Made by a program: the position numbers and the translations under genes. A stretch of 46,092 nucleotides of DNA from JBMNQI01 sp050944055 (lineage in GTDB: Bacteria > Bacillota > Clostridia > Oscillospirales > Oscillospiraceae): assembly GCA_050944055.1 (NCBI GenBank), contig JBMNQI010000010.1:1-46092 (forward strand), read 5' to 3'. The notes beneath the pieces are model-generated. The model worked only from the letters and a program-made list of their open reading frames with translations. It searched no databases and was not told where the DNA came from. Shown piece by piece: positions 31,644 to 40,359 of this stretch. The first letter of the stretch is position 1. The number at the start of each line of letters is the position of its first letter.

Positions 31644-33260
31644 ATGAAAAAAATCATATCCCTCCTCCTTACCATTTTTCTGATGCTTACGGCCGCGTCC
31701 GCCGCCATGAGAACCGAGAGGGACTCGTTGCTCGTCATACTCCACACCGCCGATATACACGGCCATACTGACGGCTTTGCGGAGCTGTGCGCGCTGAAGA
31801 AGGAATACGAGGAGAAAGGCTCGCGAGTGCTTTTGCTCAACGCGGGCGACGCTTTTCACGGGACGGCCTTCGCCTCTCTTGACAGCGGCGGGAGCATACT
31901 AAAGCTGATGGAGGCCGTCGGTTACGACGCCACTTCAGTCTCTCCCAACGATTTTAATTATGGTTCGGGCCGTCTTTCCTTCCTGGCCGAAGCCTCAAAA
32001 ATCGACTTTCTTTGCTCCAACGCCGAATATAAAGACGGTTCCCCGGTCTTTAAAGAATATGTGCTTAAAGAATATGAGGATATGAAAATCGGCATATTCG
32101 GCCTGATTGCCGCCGATTCCTCAGAAATGACCGCGGTGCAGAATACCGAGGGCATAGTATTCACGGACCCCTGCGAGGCCGCCGCCTCCACAGTCGCCCA
32201 GCTCCGTGCGCTGGACGCGGACTACATAATAGCTCTTACATGGCTTGGCGAATCCTCCAGCGCTTCGCTTGTCGCGGGAGCAGTGAACGGGATAGACCTT
32301 ATAGTCGAGGGCCGCGCGCACGAGGCGACGTCCTTCTGCTCCGGCAGCACGCTCATCGTCTCTTCCGGGGAATACCTTGAAAGCATCGGTGTGGTCGAAT
32401 ATATTGGGCCGCGTGGCGTTTCAGTCGCCTCAGCCGTCCCGGCTAGCGATACTGCGCCCGACCCTGAGATCACAAAGCTGGCAGAATCTCTCGCGGAGGA
32501 GCAGGCGCCCCTGCTCGATACCGTCGTAGCGCACATGAGCCGCCCGCTTGACGGCGATTACGACGCGTTCCGCAGCCGCGAAACAGAGCTGGGCGACCTT
32601 GTCGCGGATTCGATGCGCGCCCTCGCCGGGGCCGACGCGGCGCTGCAGAACGGGGGCGGGCTCCGCGCCGGTCTGCCCGCAGGTGCCGTCACGCACGGCA
32701 ATATTCTCGACGTTCTCCCCTATTATAACGATATAGTCGCTCTCAGCTTAACCGGCAGCCAGCTCAGGCAGGCTCTGGAGCACGGACTTAGCTCCTTGCC
32801 GGAGCCGAGCGCGCATTTCCTGCAGGTAAGCGGTATAGAGCTTGTTTACGACCCGGACGGGGATCCGGGCTCCCGCCTCGTCTCGGTTAAAATTGGCGGG
32901 GAACCTCTGCTTGAAAGCAAGGATTATACAGTAGCCGTCAATTCATTCCTCGCTTCCGGCGGCGACGGCTTCGATATGCTCGCCTCGGCGCCCGCCCGTT
33001 CTCTGGGCATGACGCAGGACGAGGCTCTGATAGCATATTTAAACGGCCTTGTCTCCCTGCCTTCGGGCAGCGGGCGGATTGAGGCCGGGCGCAGGCTTCC
33101 CGGGACTTATACCGTCCGGCTCGGGGACTGCCTGTGGGGTATAGCCGAAAAAATATACGGCGACGGCCGGCTTTGGATAAGTATATTTGAAAAAAACAGT
33201 TTTATGATACGCGACCCCAATCTCATATATCCGGGCATGATACTGGCGCTGGACGCCTGA
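31644..33260 (+). CDS. 5'-nucleotidase/UshA-like protein with LysM, metal sites degenerate
   Basis: A 538-residue exported protein: signal peptide (1-21), metallophosphoesterase-like domain (about 28-260), 5'-nucleotidase C-terminal domain (about 285-455, with NGGGLRAG and SFLASGGDGFDML) and a LysM-like domain (about 490-538, starting YTVRLGDCLWGIAEKIYG) that would hold it to peptidoglycan. Two metal motifs remain (TADIHGH with Asp37/His39, and NAGD with Asp69). Three others are changed: the GNHE/D-F motif reads SPNDFNYG, the ALTHLG His is Trp200, and GHSH reads GRAH (Arg224). The phosphoesterase centre is therefore probably inactive, while the C-terminal substrate-binding domain looks intact. 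The ribosome binding site is AGGAGG. It stands alone with its own terminator. Confidence 0.85.
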   Translation: MKKIISLLLTIFLMLTAASAAMRTERDSLLVILHTADIHGHTDGFAELCALKKEYEEKGSRVLLLNAGDAFHGTAFASLDSGGSILKLMEAVGYDATSVSPNDFNYGSGRLSFLAEASKIDFLCSNAEYKDGSPVFKEYVLKEYEDMKIGIFGLIAADSSEMTAVQNTEGIVFTDPCEAAASTVAQLRALDADYIIALTWLGESSSASLVAGAVNGIDLIVEGRAHEATSFCSGSTLIVSSGEYLESIGVVEYIGPRGVSVASAVPASDTAPDPEITKLAESLAEEQAPLLDTVVAHMSRPLDGDYDAFRSRETELGDLVADSMRALAGADAALQNGGGLRAGLPAGAVTHGNILDVLPYYNDIVALSLTGSQLRQALEHGLSSLPEPSAHFLQVSGIELVYDPDGDPGSRLVSVKIGGEPLLESKDYTVAVNSFLASGGDGFDMLASAPARSLGMTQDEALIAYLNGLVSLPSGSGRIEAGRRLPGTYTVRLGDCLWGIAEKIYGDGRLWISIFEKNSFMIRDPNLIYPGMILALDA

Positions 33261-33262
33261 GT

Positions 33263-33297
33263 AAAAAACCCGCCCATTTCGAAATGGGCGGGTTTTT
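33263..33297 (+). terminator. Terminator of the UshA-like gene
   Basis: ACCCGCCCATTTC and GAAATGGGCGGGT form a perfect stem flanked by A-run and T-run; works on both strands. Confidence 0.92.
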
Positions 33298-33341
33298 CGG
33301 TTGTTCTCGCGCATTTTTATCATCCGCTTGCTCATGTGCTG

Positions 33342-33350
33342 TGTTATAAT
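33342..33350 (+). promoter_or_regulatory. Extended -10 promoter of the glmU-like gene
   Basis: TGTTATAAT without a clear -35 box; the start would lie about 30 nt before the ATG at 33387. Confidence 0.5.
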
Positions 33351-33386
33351 GATTTCTCGAAAAACCGCTGGAGGAGATTATACCCG

Positions 33387-34145
33387 ATGCATGATAAAAT
33401 CCTGGCCGTAGTCCTCGCCGCGGGCAAGGGCACGCGCCTGCATTCCGCCGAAACGGACCTGCCCAAGGTCCTCCGCCCTGCAGCCGGGCGCCCGCTGCTT
33501 GAGTGGGTGCTCGACGAGCTGAGCTTTATACCGAAGAAAAGCATTGTAATCGTCATTGGATACAGGGGCGACAAGCTGCTCGGCGCCTTCCCCGATTACG
33601 CTTTCGCGGAGCAGAAGGAGCAGCTCGGCACCGGCCACGCCGTCATGAGCGCGCGCCGCTATATTGAAGCGCTGCCTTCCGACGCCCCGGTTCTCATATG
33701 CTGCGGCGACATGCCGCTTATGCGCAGGCAGAGCTATAAGGCACTTCTCCGGGAGCATTTCGAAAAGGGAAACGACTGTACCCTGCTCTCCGGAGCGCTT
33801 GAAAACCCGCACGGCTACGGCCGCGTGATACGCAGTAAGGACGGGGCTTTTCTCCGCATTGTGGAGGAAAAGGACTGCACGGAGGACGAGCGCGCCGTCA
33901 GGGAGGTCAATTCCGGCGTCTACGTATTCCGCGCCTGCGCCCTCCTTCCCGCCCTGGAGCGCCTCGGGCGCTGCAACGCCCAGGGCGAATACTACCTGAC
34001 CGACGCCCCGGCCTATATACTTGAGGACGGCGGGAACGTCGGCGCCGTATGCGCCTGCTCCGGCTTCGAGCTGCTTGGCGTAAACACTCCCGAGCAGCTT
34101 ATAAAGGTCGAAAGCCTTCTAAAAAATAACGGCCGCCGCCTTTAG
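33387..34145 (+). CDS. GlmU-like UTP:GlcNAc-1-P uridylyltransferase, N-terminal domain only
   Basis: A 252-residue nucleotidyltransferase with the GT-A-like fold of the GlmU N-terminal domain, which makes UDP-GlcNAc. The nucleotide loop is VVLAAGKGTRLHS with downstream LPKVLRPAAGRPLLEWVL; the uridine-binding and metal segments EQLGTGHAVMSARR, CGDMPLM, GYGRVIR, VREVNSGVYVF and ALGVNTPEQL-type ending (ELLGVNTPEQL) are intact. It stops in the linker helix, so the left-handed beta-helix acetyltransferase domain of full GlmU (about 200 more residues) is absent, and no hexapeptide repeats follow in any frame. It may act with a separate acetyltransferase or on another sugar phosphate. ATG 33387 has GGAGGAG about 10 nt upstream. 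Confidence 0.85.
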   Translation: MHDKILAVVLAAGKGTRLHSAETDLPKVLRPAAGRPLLEWVLDELSFIPKKSIVIVIGYRGDKLLGAFPDYAFAEQKEQLGTGHAVMSARRYIEALPSDAPVLICCGDMPLMRRQSYKALLREHFEKGNDCTLLSGALENPHGYGRVIRSKDGAFLRIVEEKDCTEDERAVREVNSGVYVFRACALLPALERLGRCNAQGEYYLTDAPAYILEDGGNVGAVCACSGFELLGVNTPEQLIKVESLLKNNGRRL

Positions 34146-34166
34146 GCTTGGCCTTAAACCTCATCC

Positions 34167-34186
34167 GGGCCGCCTCGTTGCGGCCC
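34167..34186. terminator. Hairpin between glmU-like gene and pfkA
   Basis: GGGCCGC and GCGGCCC with a 6-nt loop, no T-run; it lies between convergent genes and may serve as a weak terminator. Confidence 0.45.
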
Positions 34187-34235
34187 TGGTCCTGTAATGG
34201 GCCCGCCTTCCGCACGAAGGCCGGCCGCCGCCGCC

Positions 34236-35123
34236 TCAGCTCAGCTTTAATACAGAAACTTTGCCGTCCCTGTATACCGTAATATGGGAGCCCTCGGCCC
34301 GGAGCAGCGTCTCCGCGGCCAGAGCTCCCATTTTTGCAGCCAGAACGCGGTCGAAGGCCGACGGCGCTCCGCCCCTCTGTATATGGCCAAGTACGGTAAG
34401 GCGCGATTCATACCCCGTGTTTTCCTCAATAAGCTTTGCCACTTTGCGCGAGGGCAGCCTGTAGCCTTCCGAGACAATCACGATATTCATATGCTGCGCT
34501 CCCGAACGCAAAGGCGCGAACAGGACCTTTTCAAGATCGGCATCCCTCTCCGGCACAAGCGCCGCCAGCGCGCCGGAGGCTATGGCGCAGGTTTCGGCAA
34601 TCTTCCCGCTTGAGCGCCCCATCACCTCCACCACGGCACACCTCTCATGGCTTTCAGTCGTGTCTCTGAGCCTGTCCACGGCGGATACGGCTATATTGAC
34701 CGCCGTGTCGAAGCCTATCGTCATATCCGTGCAGTCCATATCGTTGTCGATTGTCCCGGGTACGCATACAGTCGGCAGCCCCAGCTCGGCAAGACAGCGC
34801 GCCCCCTGGAGCGTCCCGTCCCCGCCTATGACGCAAAGAGCGTCCAGACCTTCTCCGCGGGCCATCTCATACGCCCGCCTGCGTCCCTCGCCCGTGAACA
34901 TCTCGTCGCAGCGCGCGGTGCGCAGCACAGTGCCGCCGCGCTGGATTATTCCTCTTACATCCCCGACGCCGAACGGTATAATGTCCCCGGCAAGAAGCCC
35001 CAGGTAGCCGCGGCGCACCCCGCCGACGGAGACGCCCAGCTCGACCGCGCGCAGCACGAAAGACCTCAGGGCCGCGTTCATACCGGGCGCGTCCCCGCCG
35101 GACGTCAATATACCAAACCGCAT
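34236..35123 (-). CDS. pfkA: ATP-dependent 6-phosphofructokinase
   Basis: A 295-residue glycolytic enzyme that phosphorylates fructose-6-phosphate. The ATP site reads GILTSGGDAPGMNAALR and GGDGTLQGA; the GGDG form (Gly103) fits ATP rather than PPi dependence. The catalytic Asp126 is in GTIDND, followed by TIGFDTAVN, the F6P loop EVMGRSSGKIA, VVSEGY and LGHIQRGGAPSAFDR. It is about 25 residues shorter than E. coli PfkA, mainly at the C-terminus. The start at 35123 is decided by homology; its ribosome binding site GGTGGT lies in the arm of a terminator-like hairpin, with the T7 run as spacer. It follows mnmE on the same strand. Confidence 0.93.
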   Translation of the reverse strand: MRFGILTSGGDAPGMNAALRSFVLRAVELGVSVGGVRRGYLGLLAGDIIPFGVGDVRGIIQRGGTVLRTARCDEMFTGEGRRRAYEMARGEGLDALCVIGGDGTLQGARCLAELGLPTVCVPGTIDNDMDCTDMTIGFDTAVNIAVSAVDRLRDTTESHERCAVVEVMGRSSGKIAETCAIASGALAALVPERDADLEKVLFAPLRSGAQHMNIVIVSEGYRLPSRKVAKLIEENTGYESRLTVLGHIQRGGAPSAFDRVLAAKMGALAAETLLRAEGSHITVYRDGKVSVLKLS

Positions 35124-35161
35124 AAAAAAACACCACCGAAAAGATTTTGTTCGGCGGCGTG
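35124..35161 (-). terminator. Terminator hairpin fused to the pfkA ribosome binding site
   Basis: On the minus strand the arms CACGCCGCCGAA and TTCGGTGGTG pair over about ten positions (two G-U), followed by seven T and then at once the pfkA ATG. The 3' arm contains the pfkA Shine-Dalgarno-like GGTGGT. It can end mnmE transcription and also hide the pfkA start. Confidence 0.65.
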
Positions 35162-35192
35162 TCGGTTTATGCATAGTCCGTTGCTTCGTCTT

Positions 35193-36563
35193 CTATTTCC
35201 CCACGCAGAATCTCGAGAAAATGTCGTTTACAATGTCCTCGGTTACGCGCCTGCCCGTAATCTCCCCCAGAGCGGCCATCGCCGATTCAATATCGGAGAG
35301 CACTGCGTCCGGCGTTAGTCCGTTCCTGAGCGCGTCCCGCGCCGACGCTATTGCTTCAAGCGCCGCCTCGGCGGCGGTCTTCTGCCTGAGGTTTGTGAGA
35401 ATGCTCCCGTCCGCCGGGCAGTCCGAGGAAAACAGCCTTCTTATTTCCTCCTCCAGCGCGTCTATGCCGGTCCCGTCCCGAGCCGAGATTCGCAATACAG
35501 TTTCAAACCTTTCCGAAAGAGTTTTGAAAACGGACGGGTCCTCGGGCAAATCGGTCTTATTCACGAGCGCGATACGGCGCGGGGCCGCGTTCGCTGCCTC
35601 CATAGCCTCGAAATCCGCCCCGCTGAGCGCCCGGGAGCCCTCCGACACAAGAATGGCAAGCTCCGAGGAGCGCGCAGCCTCTCTTGACCTCTCAATGCCG
35701 AGCGCCTCGACGCGGTCGCCCGTCTCGCGTATTCCGGCCGTGTCTATAAGTCGGAGCAATACTCCCCCCATATAGACTGACTCCGTAATCGTGTCGCGCG
35801 TCGTGCCGGGTATTTCCGTCACGATGGCCCTCTCATAGCCTAGCAGCGCGTTAAGCAGTGTCGATTTTCCCGTGTTTGGGCTGCCCAGTATGCAGACCGG
35901 CACGCCGGAGCGCAGGAAACGCCCCCGGTTGTATGTCTCAAGAAGCCTTTTAAGCTTTCCTGCTGCGGAGTCAAGCGTTTTTTGCATCGCTGCCGCCCGC
36001 GGCGGCTCGATATCCTCCTCAGGATAGTCTACGGCCGCGAAAAACTGCCCCGCCAGAGAGAGAAGCTCGTCGTAAACCCCCGATATCAGGCGGTACAGCT
36101 CGCCGCCCAGCTGCCCGGCGGCGTTGCGGGCCGCTTCGGGCGACTGCGCCTCAATGAGGTCGATGACCGCCTCCGCCCCCGTCAGGTCCAGCTTGCCGTT
36201 TAAAAAGGCGCGGCGCGTGAATTCCCCCGCCTCGGCAGGGCGCGCCCCACTCCTGCACAGGGCCTCCAGTCCCGATGCGAGAACCACCGGCGACCCGTGG
36301 CAGTGCAGCTCGACGCAGTCCTCGCCCGTATACGAGCGCGGCGCGGGCGAGTAAAAAGCGACGATATGGTCTATGACCGCTCCCCCGGCATCCCTCAGAT
36401 CCCCGTAGACCATGGTGCGCGGCGGGTTCTCCGAGAACGGTTTCCCGTTTTTCGGCCTGAACACGCGCTCGGCGACGGCGAGGCAGTTTTGTCCGGAGAG
36501 GCGCAGTATGCCTATAGCCCCGACGCCCGCGGGCGTCGATATGGCGGCTATTACGTCCGACAT
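35193..36563 (-). CDS. mnmE: tRNA uridine-5-carboxymethylaminomethyl GTPase
   Basis: A 456-residue GTPase that with MnmG modifies the wobble uridine of certain tRNAs. The N-terminal tetrahydrofolate-binding domain reads IAAISTPAGVGAIGILRLSG; HCHGSPVV and GEFTRRAFLNGKLDLTGAEAV are family blocks. The G domain has GSPNTGKSTLLNALLG, the TTRDT switch, DTAGIRETGD and NKTD. The C-terminus ends FSRFCVGK, the CxGK motif essential for modification. The start at 36563 is chosen because AAGGGG lies about 10 nt upstream; two in-frame ATGs a few codons earlier are too close to it. Usually this gene follows jag near rpmH; here it lies 5 kb away on the other strand, and mnmG does not follow. Confidence 0.95.
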   Translation of the reverse strand: MSDVIAAISTPAGVGAIGILRLSGQNCLAVAERVFRPKNGKPFSENPPRTMVYGDLRDAGGAVIDHIVAFYSPAPRSYTGEDCVELHCHGSPVVLASGLEALCRSGARPAEAGEFTRRAFLNGKLDLTGAEAVIDLIEAQSPEAARNAAGQLGGELYRLISGVYDELLSLAGQFFAAVDYPEEDIEPPRAAAMQKTLDSAAGKLKRLLETYNRGRFLRSGVPVCILGSPNTGKSTLLNALLGYERAIVTEIPGTTRDTITESVYMGGVLLRLIDTAGIRETGDRVEALGIERSREAARSSELAILVSEGSRALSGADFEAMEAANAAPRRIALVNKTDLPEDPSVFKTLSERFETVLRISARDGTGIDALEEEIRRLFSSDCPADGSILTNLRQKTAAEAALEAIASARDALRNGLTPDAVLSDIESAMAALGEITGRRVTEDIVNDIFSRFCVGK

Positions 36564-36642
36564 CGGCATCATTCCCCTTTATTGTGTCCGGGCGGCCTTC
36601 GGTAACCCGGGGCCGTCGTTTGCCTGTACGCTTTCTGCGTTC

Positions 36643-38787
36643 TTACATCCCTCTGTGCTTAAGATCCTCCGCCGTCCTGACAGGCTTTATGCCCTTTTCC
36701 TCGGCCTCGCGCTCCGCCTTGCGCTCGGCCTCAATTACGGCCATCGCCCGCTTTTGCAGCTCCAGGAACCGCTCGTAGTCGGCCTTTCTTCTTTCCTCGG
36801 CCTGCTCCTCCGAGTCCTCGCTCCCGGCCTTTTCCTCATCCGCGGGCGCTAAACTCTCTTTTTCCGCTTCCTCCGCCTCTTGCGCTTCCTCCGCTCCCTC
36901 CGCCGCTTCCGTCTCTTCCTCTTCCTCAGGCTTCCAGCCCTCCGGGCGCAGCGCCTTGAGCTCCTCCTCCCAGAGCTGCGGGTCTGCTTCCGCCTCCGGG
37001 GCAAGCCTCAAATCCACGTCGTATATATGCGGGTAATCGGGCATCGAACGCCGCGCCGCCGCGTTTTCAAAAAAGCGGCGGAAAAAGGAATCAAGCCGCG
37101 CGAAGGCGCTCTCCTCCGAGACCTTGTTTCCGAAGGCCGCTTCGGCAAGCCTGAGAAGCTTTGACGGGCGGAAGCCCCCGCGCAGCACGTGGTACAGGTA
37201 AAAATCGTCCAGCTGTGAAGGCGTGAATATATTCATCTCTGCCTCCTCCGCCGCTCCTATACGGCTTCCGGTGCGCTCCGAGGCCGCGGTAAGCGTCGCC
37301 TGAAGTACGGCCATCACGCTTTTCACGCTCTCCTGCTGCTTGCAGAAATAGAGCATGAGGAATCGCATCACGGTCTTCGGTATCGAGGCGCAGGGGCAGT
37401 AGTCGGCTATATTCAGCGCTTTGCCGAGCGCCCAGTCCGTCATATCCTCCGGCCCCAAAAGCAGCCCGCCGACCTGAGTCGCGATGTCGCGGGCAAAAGC
37501 GCGGCGGCACGAGGTGCGTATATCGTCCGCCAGCCCGCCTTCTTCCTTGGGGTCTATGCCGAGCTTGTCGCACCTGAGCCGGAACTCGTCGGAAACGTCG
37601 ACCTGGCAGAGCGTCATACCGCAGGCGCGCGTAAGCGACGAGGCGCGGTTTACAGCGGGATCGGAAATGCCCTCGCATCTTGCCACGACGCCGATAACCG
37701 AATCCTCTTTATATCCCAGTATGTCGGCCGCGCGTATGGCGGCGAACGCCGCAACCGTCGAGCCGATGTCCCCGTTCATGGGGATGACCATCGCGCGGCT
37801 GCCGCTGGTCTTCATTTTTACGGCGAGCGCGTGCGATACAAGCTGCATGATGTCCTCGCACCACAGCTCGCGGGCAGACTGCTCCGGCCAAACGAACGGG
37901 CCGGGGCTGACTTTCCTGGTAATCGGCGTGCGGACGGCCTTCGTGTCAAAATAGTGTGTCTCCCAGCCGCCGGGTATATTCCGGAAATCATGGCTGCGCC
38001 GGCGAAGCGCCGCGATGAGCTGCACGTCGACCTCGCAGGACATTATCTCCATCGTCCGAAGCCGCGACTGGGTCAGAATCTCGCCGTTTTCAGCTATAAT
38101 ATTGTGGGCGGCGCGCACGCATCCGTCGGCGCCGTCGTCAAAGCCGGCGTCCGCGCGCACTATTATGGCTTTAAGCCGCGAGCTTACTGCGCGCAGCTCT
38201 TCGCCCGTTATGCCACCGAAGCCGGGTAAGGCTCGCTCGGAGCGGAGCTGGACAAGTATGTTCGCCCCCGCGATACTGGCCCGGGAAAGCCGCGAGCCGG
38301 GCTCCACATTGTCCGAGCCTACTATGACAGCGAACCGGAAATCGGGCAGGGAGAGGCTTTCAAACAGCCGGTTCTGCCCGAAATTGACCTCGGCCCCGCC
38401 CAGCACTGCCTTGTCCGCGTCCGCTGGCAGTTTCGGCGCGGTTTCAGGCACGACGCCGAGGACCATCCCGTTTGTCGCGACAACGGCGCAGTTAATCAGC
38501 CTGCCCCGCAGCTCTGCCTGAGCGCCGAAAACGGCGACTATGTCCGAATTCTCCGTCGCGTCGACAACGGTCATGATAGCGGGCTCGAGCATCTCCGCCT
38601 GTATGCGCTGGCCGCATACCTCCCGGAAAGAAGCTCCCGTGATACAGTTTTCAGGGAAAACGAGCAGCTTAACCCCGTTATCGGCCGCCGTTTTTACAGC
38701 GTCTGCCATGCTCTTTGCGTTTTTCAGCGGATCCCCCGGCACAAGCTCCGGAGTGCAGCAACCTATAGTAACATATCCGTTTCGCAT
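36643..38787 (-). CDS. NadE-like protein with degenerate active sites and acidic tail
   Basis: A 714-residue protein with the domain order of glutamine-dependent NAD+ synthetase: nitrilase-like domain (1-275) and PP-loop synthetase domain (about 300-590). The fold is recognisable (LLVFPENCITGASF; LINCAVVATNGMVLGVVPE; SIPKTVMRFLMLYF; DDFYLYHVLRGGFRPSKLLRLA). Key residues are lost. The glutaminase Cys is Gly157 (VIVGSDN instead of the usual EICED). The PP-loop SGGxDST reads NGDIGST (338-344), losing its Asp. The SELALGW and NGD..YGVN segments are also altered. A Glu/Ala-rich tail (about 595-714), probably coiled coil, is an extra feature. It probably does not make NAD+. GAGGT is spaced 8 nt before the ATG. 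A true NadE must be encoded elsewhere. Confidence 0.8.
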   Translation of the reverse strand: MRNGYVTIGCCTPELVPGDPLKNAKSMADAVKTAADNGVKLLVFPENCITGASFREVCGQRIQAEMLEPAIMTVVDATENSDIVAVFGAQAELRGRLINCAVVATNGMVLGVVPETAPKLPADADKAVLGGAEVNFGQNRLFESLSLPDFRFAVIVGSDNVEPGSRLSRASIAGANILVQLRSERALPGFGGITGEELRAVSSRLKAIIVRADAGFDDGADGCVRAAHNIIAENGEILTQSRLRTMEIMSCEVDVQLIAALRRRSHDFRNIPGGWETHYFDTKAVRTPITRKVSPGPFVWPEQSARELWCEDIMQLVSHALAVKMKTSGSRAMVIPMNGDIGSTVAAFAAIRAADILGYKEDSVIGVVARCEGISDPAVNRASSLTRACGMTLCQVDVSDEFRLRCDKLGIDPKEEGGLADDIRTSCRRAFARDIATQVGGLLLGPEDMTDWALGKALNIADYCPCASIPKTVMRFLMLYFCKQQESVKSVMAVLQATLTAASERTGSRIGAAEEAEMNIFTPSQLDDFYLYHVLRGGFRPSKLLRLAEAAFGNKVSEESAFARLDSFFRRFFENAAARRSMPDYPHIYDVDLRLAPEAEADPQLWEEELKALRPEGWKPEEEEETEAAEGAEEAQEAEEAEKESLAPADEEKAGSEDSEEQAEERRKADYERFLELQKRAMAVIEAERKAEREAEEKGIKPVRTAEDLKHRGM

Positions 38788-38880
38788 TTAATTTACCTCT
38801 TTTTCCTGCTTCGTGCCAGCCTGCCGGGCTGCTCCCTGCGCGGCCTTCGCCGGCGTCCTCGGCATTTGCGCATTTTATTC

Positions 38881-38897
38881 CGGCGCTCATAGCGCCG
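38881..38897 (-). terminator. Short hairpin after glyQS
   Basis: CGGCGCT and AGCGCCG with a 3-nt loop; on the minus strand followed by GAATAAAAT. A weak terminator candidate. Confidence 0.4.
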
Positions 38898-38916
38898 CCG
38901 CGCGTTATATTGCGGT

Positions 38917-40317
38917 CTAATACTCTATCCTCTTTGCGATATACGGTACAAGCTCGCTTATGGGAATCCTGTCCTGCTCCATCGTGTCCCGGTCGCGGAC
39001 TGTCACGCAGTTATCCTCCTCGCTGTCGAAGTCGTATGTCACGCACAACGGCGTTCCGGCCTCGTCCTGCCTGCGGTAGCGCTTCCCGATGCTGCCCGCG
39101 TCGTCGTAGTCGGTCATAAAATGCTTTGAAAGCATGTCTCTTATGGCCAGGGCCTTGTCCCCGAGCTTTTTTGAAAGCGGCAGCACCGCGCATTTTATAG
39201 GCGCGAGCGCCGGGTGCAGGCGCAGTACGACCCTGGTATCGTTCTTTTCAATGTCGATAACCTCCTCGTCGTACGCGTCTATGAGAAACGCAAGCACGAC
39301 GCGGTCCGCGCCGAGCGAAGGCTCGACTACATAGGGGACGTAGCGTTCGTTCGTGTCGGGGTCGAAGTAGCTCAGGTCCTGGCCGGAGGTGTTCTGATGC
39401 TGCGTAAGGTCGTAGTCGGTACGGTCGGCGACGCCCCATAATTCGCCCCAGCCGAACGGGAAGAGAAATTCAAAGTCCGTAGTTGCTTTTGAGTAGAAGC
39501 TCAGCTCCTCGGGCGAATGGTCGCGAAGGCGCAGGTTTTCCTCGGAAATTCCCAGACCGAGCAGCCACTCGCGGCAGAAGCTGCGCCAATAGTCGAACCA
39601 CTCAAGGTCCGTGCCCGGCTTGCAGAAGAATTCCAGCTCCATCTGCTCGAATTCGCGCGTCCTGAACGTAAAATTGCCCGGCGTGATCTCGTTGCGGAAG
39701 CTCTTGCCGATCTGGCACACGCCGAAAGGCACCTTCCTGCGCGACGTGCGCTGAATATTCTTAAAGTTGACAAATATGCCCTGCGCGGTTTCCGGGCGCA
39801 GGTATACCTCGCTGGAACTGTCCTCCGTCACTCCCTGATGCGTCTTGAACATGAGGTTGAACTTCCTGATATCCGTAAAATCGGAGTTTCCGCAGCCCGG
39901 GCAGGTTATCTTGTTTTCCCGTATATATGCGATAAGCTCATCGCTGCTCATTGACTCCACGGAAGCGTCCGCAACGTTTTTTTCAGCCGCCCATTCCTCC
40001 ACAAGCTTGTCCGCCCTGTGGCGCATCCTGCACGACCTGCAGTCTATAAGCGGATCGTTGAACGTGCTTACATGTCCCGACGCGACCCAGACCTGCGGAT
40101 TCATCAGAATAGCCGAATCGAGGCCCACGTTATACGGGTTCTCCTGCACAAACTTCTTCCACCAGGCCTTTTTGACGTTGTTCTTGAGCTCCACGCCGAG
40201 GGGCCCGTAGTCCCAGGTGTTGGCCAGGCCTCCGTATATCTCGCTGCCCGCATATATAAACCCGCGGTTTTTACAGAGCGCGACGATGCGCTCCATGGTC
40301 TTGTCGCTGTTTTTCAT
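38917..40317 (-). CDS. glyQS: Glycine-tRNA ligase (dimeric, single-chain type)
   Basis: A 466-residue class II aminoacyl-tRNA synthetase charging tRNA-Gly. Motif 1 region starts RGFIYAGSEIYGGLANTWDYGPLG; motif 2 is GKSFRNEITPGNFTFRTREFEQMELEFF; motif 3 lies in EPSLGADRVVLAFL. The insertion with CRSCRMRHRAD and CPGCGN is a zinc-binding element seen in this bacterial alpha2 type. The C-terminal anticodon domain reads LAPIKCAVLPLSKKLGDKA. ATG 40317 has GAGGTG 6 nt upstream; a longer frame begins upstream of the promoter. The leader is only about 36 nt, so there is no T-box riboswitch. Confidence 0.96.
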   Translation of the reverse strand: MKNSDKTMERIVALCKNRGFIYAGSEIYGGLANTWDYGPLGVELKNNVKKAWWKKFVQENPYNVGLDSAILMNPQVWVASGHVSTFNDPLIDCRSCRMRHRADKLVEEWAAEKNVADASVESMSSDELIAYIRENKITCPGCGNSDFTDIRKFNLMFKTHQGVTEDSSSEVYLRPETAQGIFVNFKNIQRTSRRKVPFGVCQIGKSFRNEITPGNFTFRTREFEQMELEFFCKPGTDLEWFDYWRSFCREWLLGLGISEENLRLRDHSPEELSFYSKATTDFEFLFPFGWGELWGVADRTDYDLTQHQNTSGQDLSYFDPDTNERYVPYVVEPSLGADRVVLAFLIDAYDEEVIDIEKNDTRVVLRLHPALAPIKCAVLPLSKKLGDKALAIRDMLSKHFMTDYDDAGSIGKRYRRQDEAGTPLCVTYDFDSEEDNCVTVRDRDTMEQDRIPISELVPYIAKRIEY

Positions 40318-40359
40318 ACACTGCACCTCTGTTTGATGTTGGCAAATTACAAGCAAATT

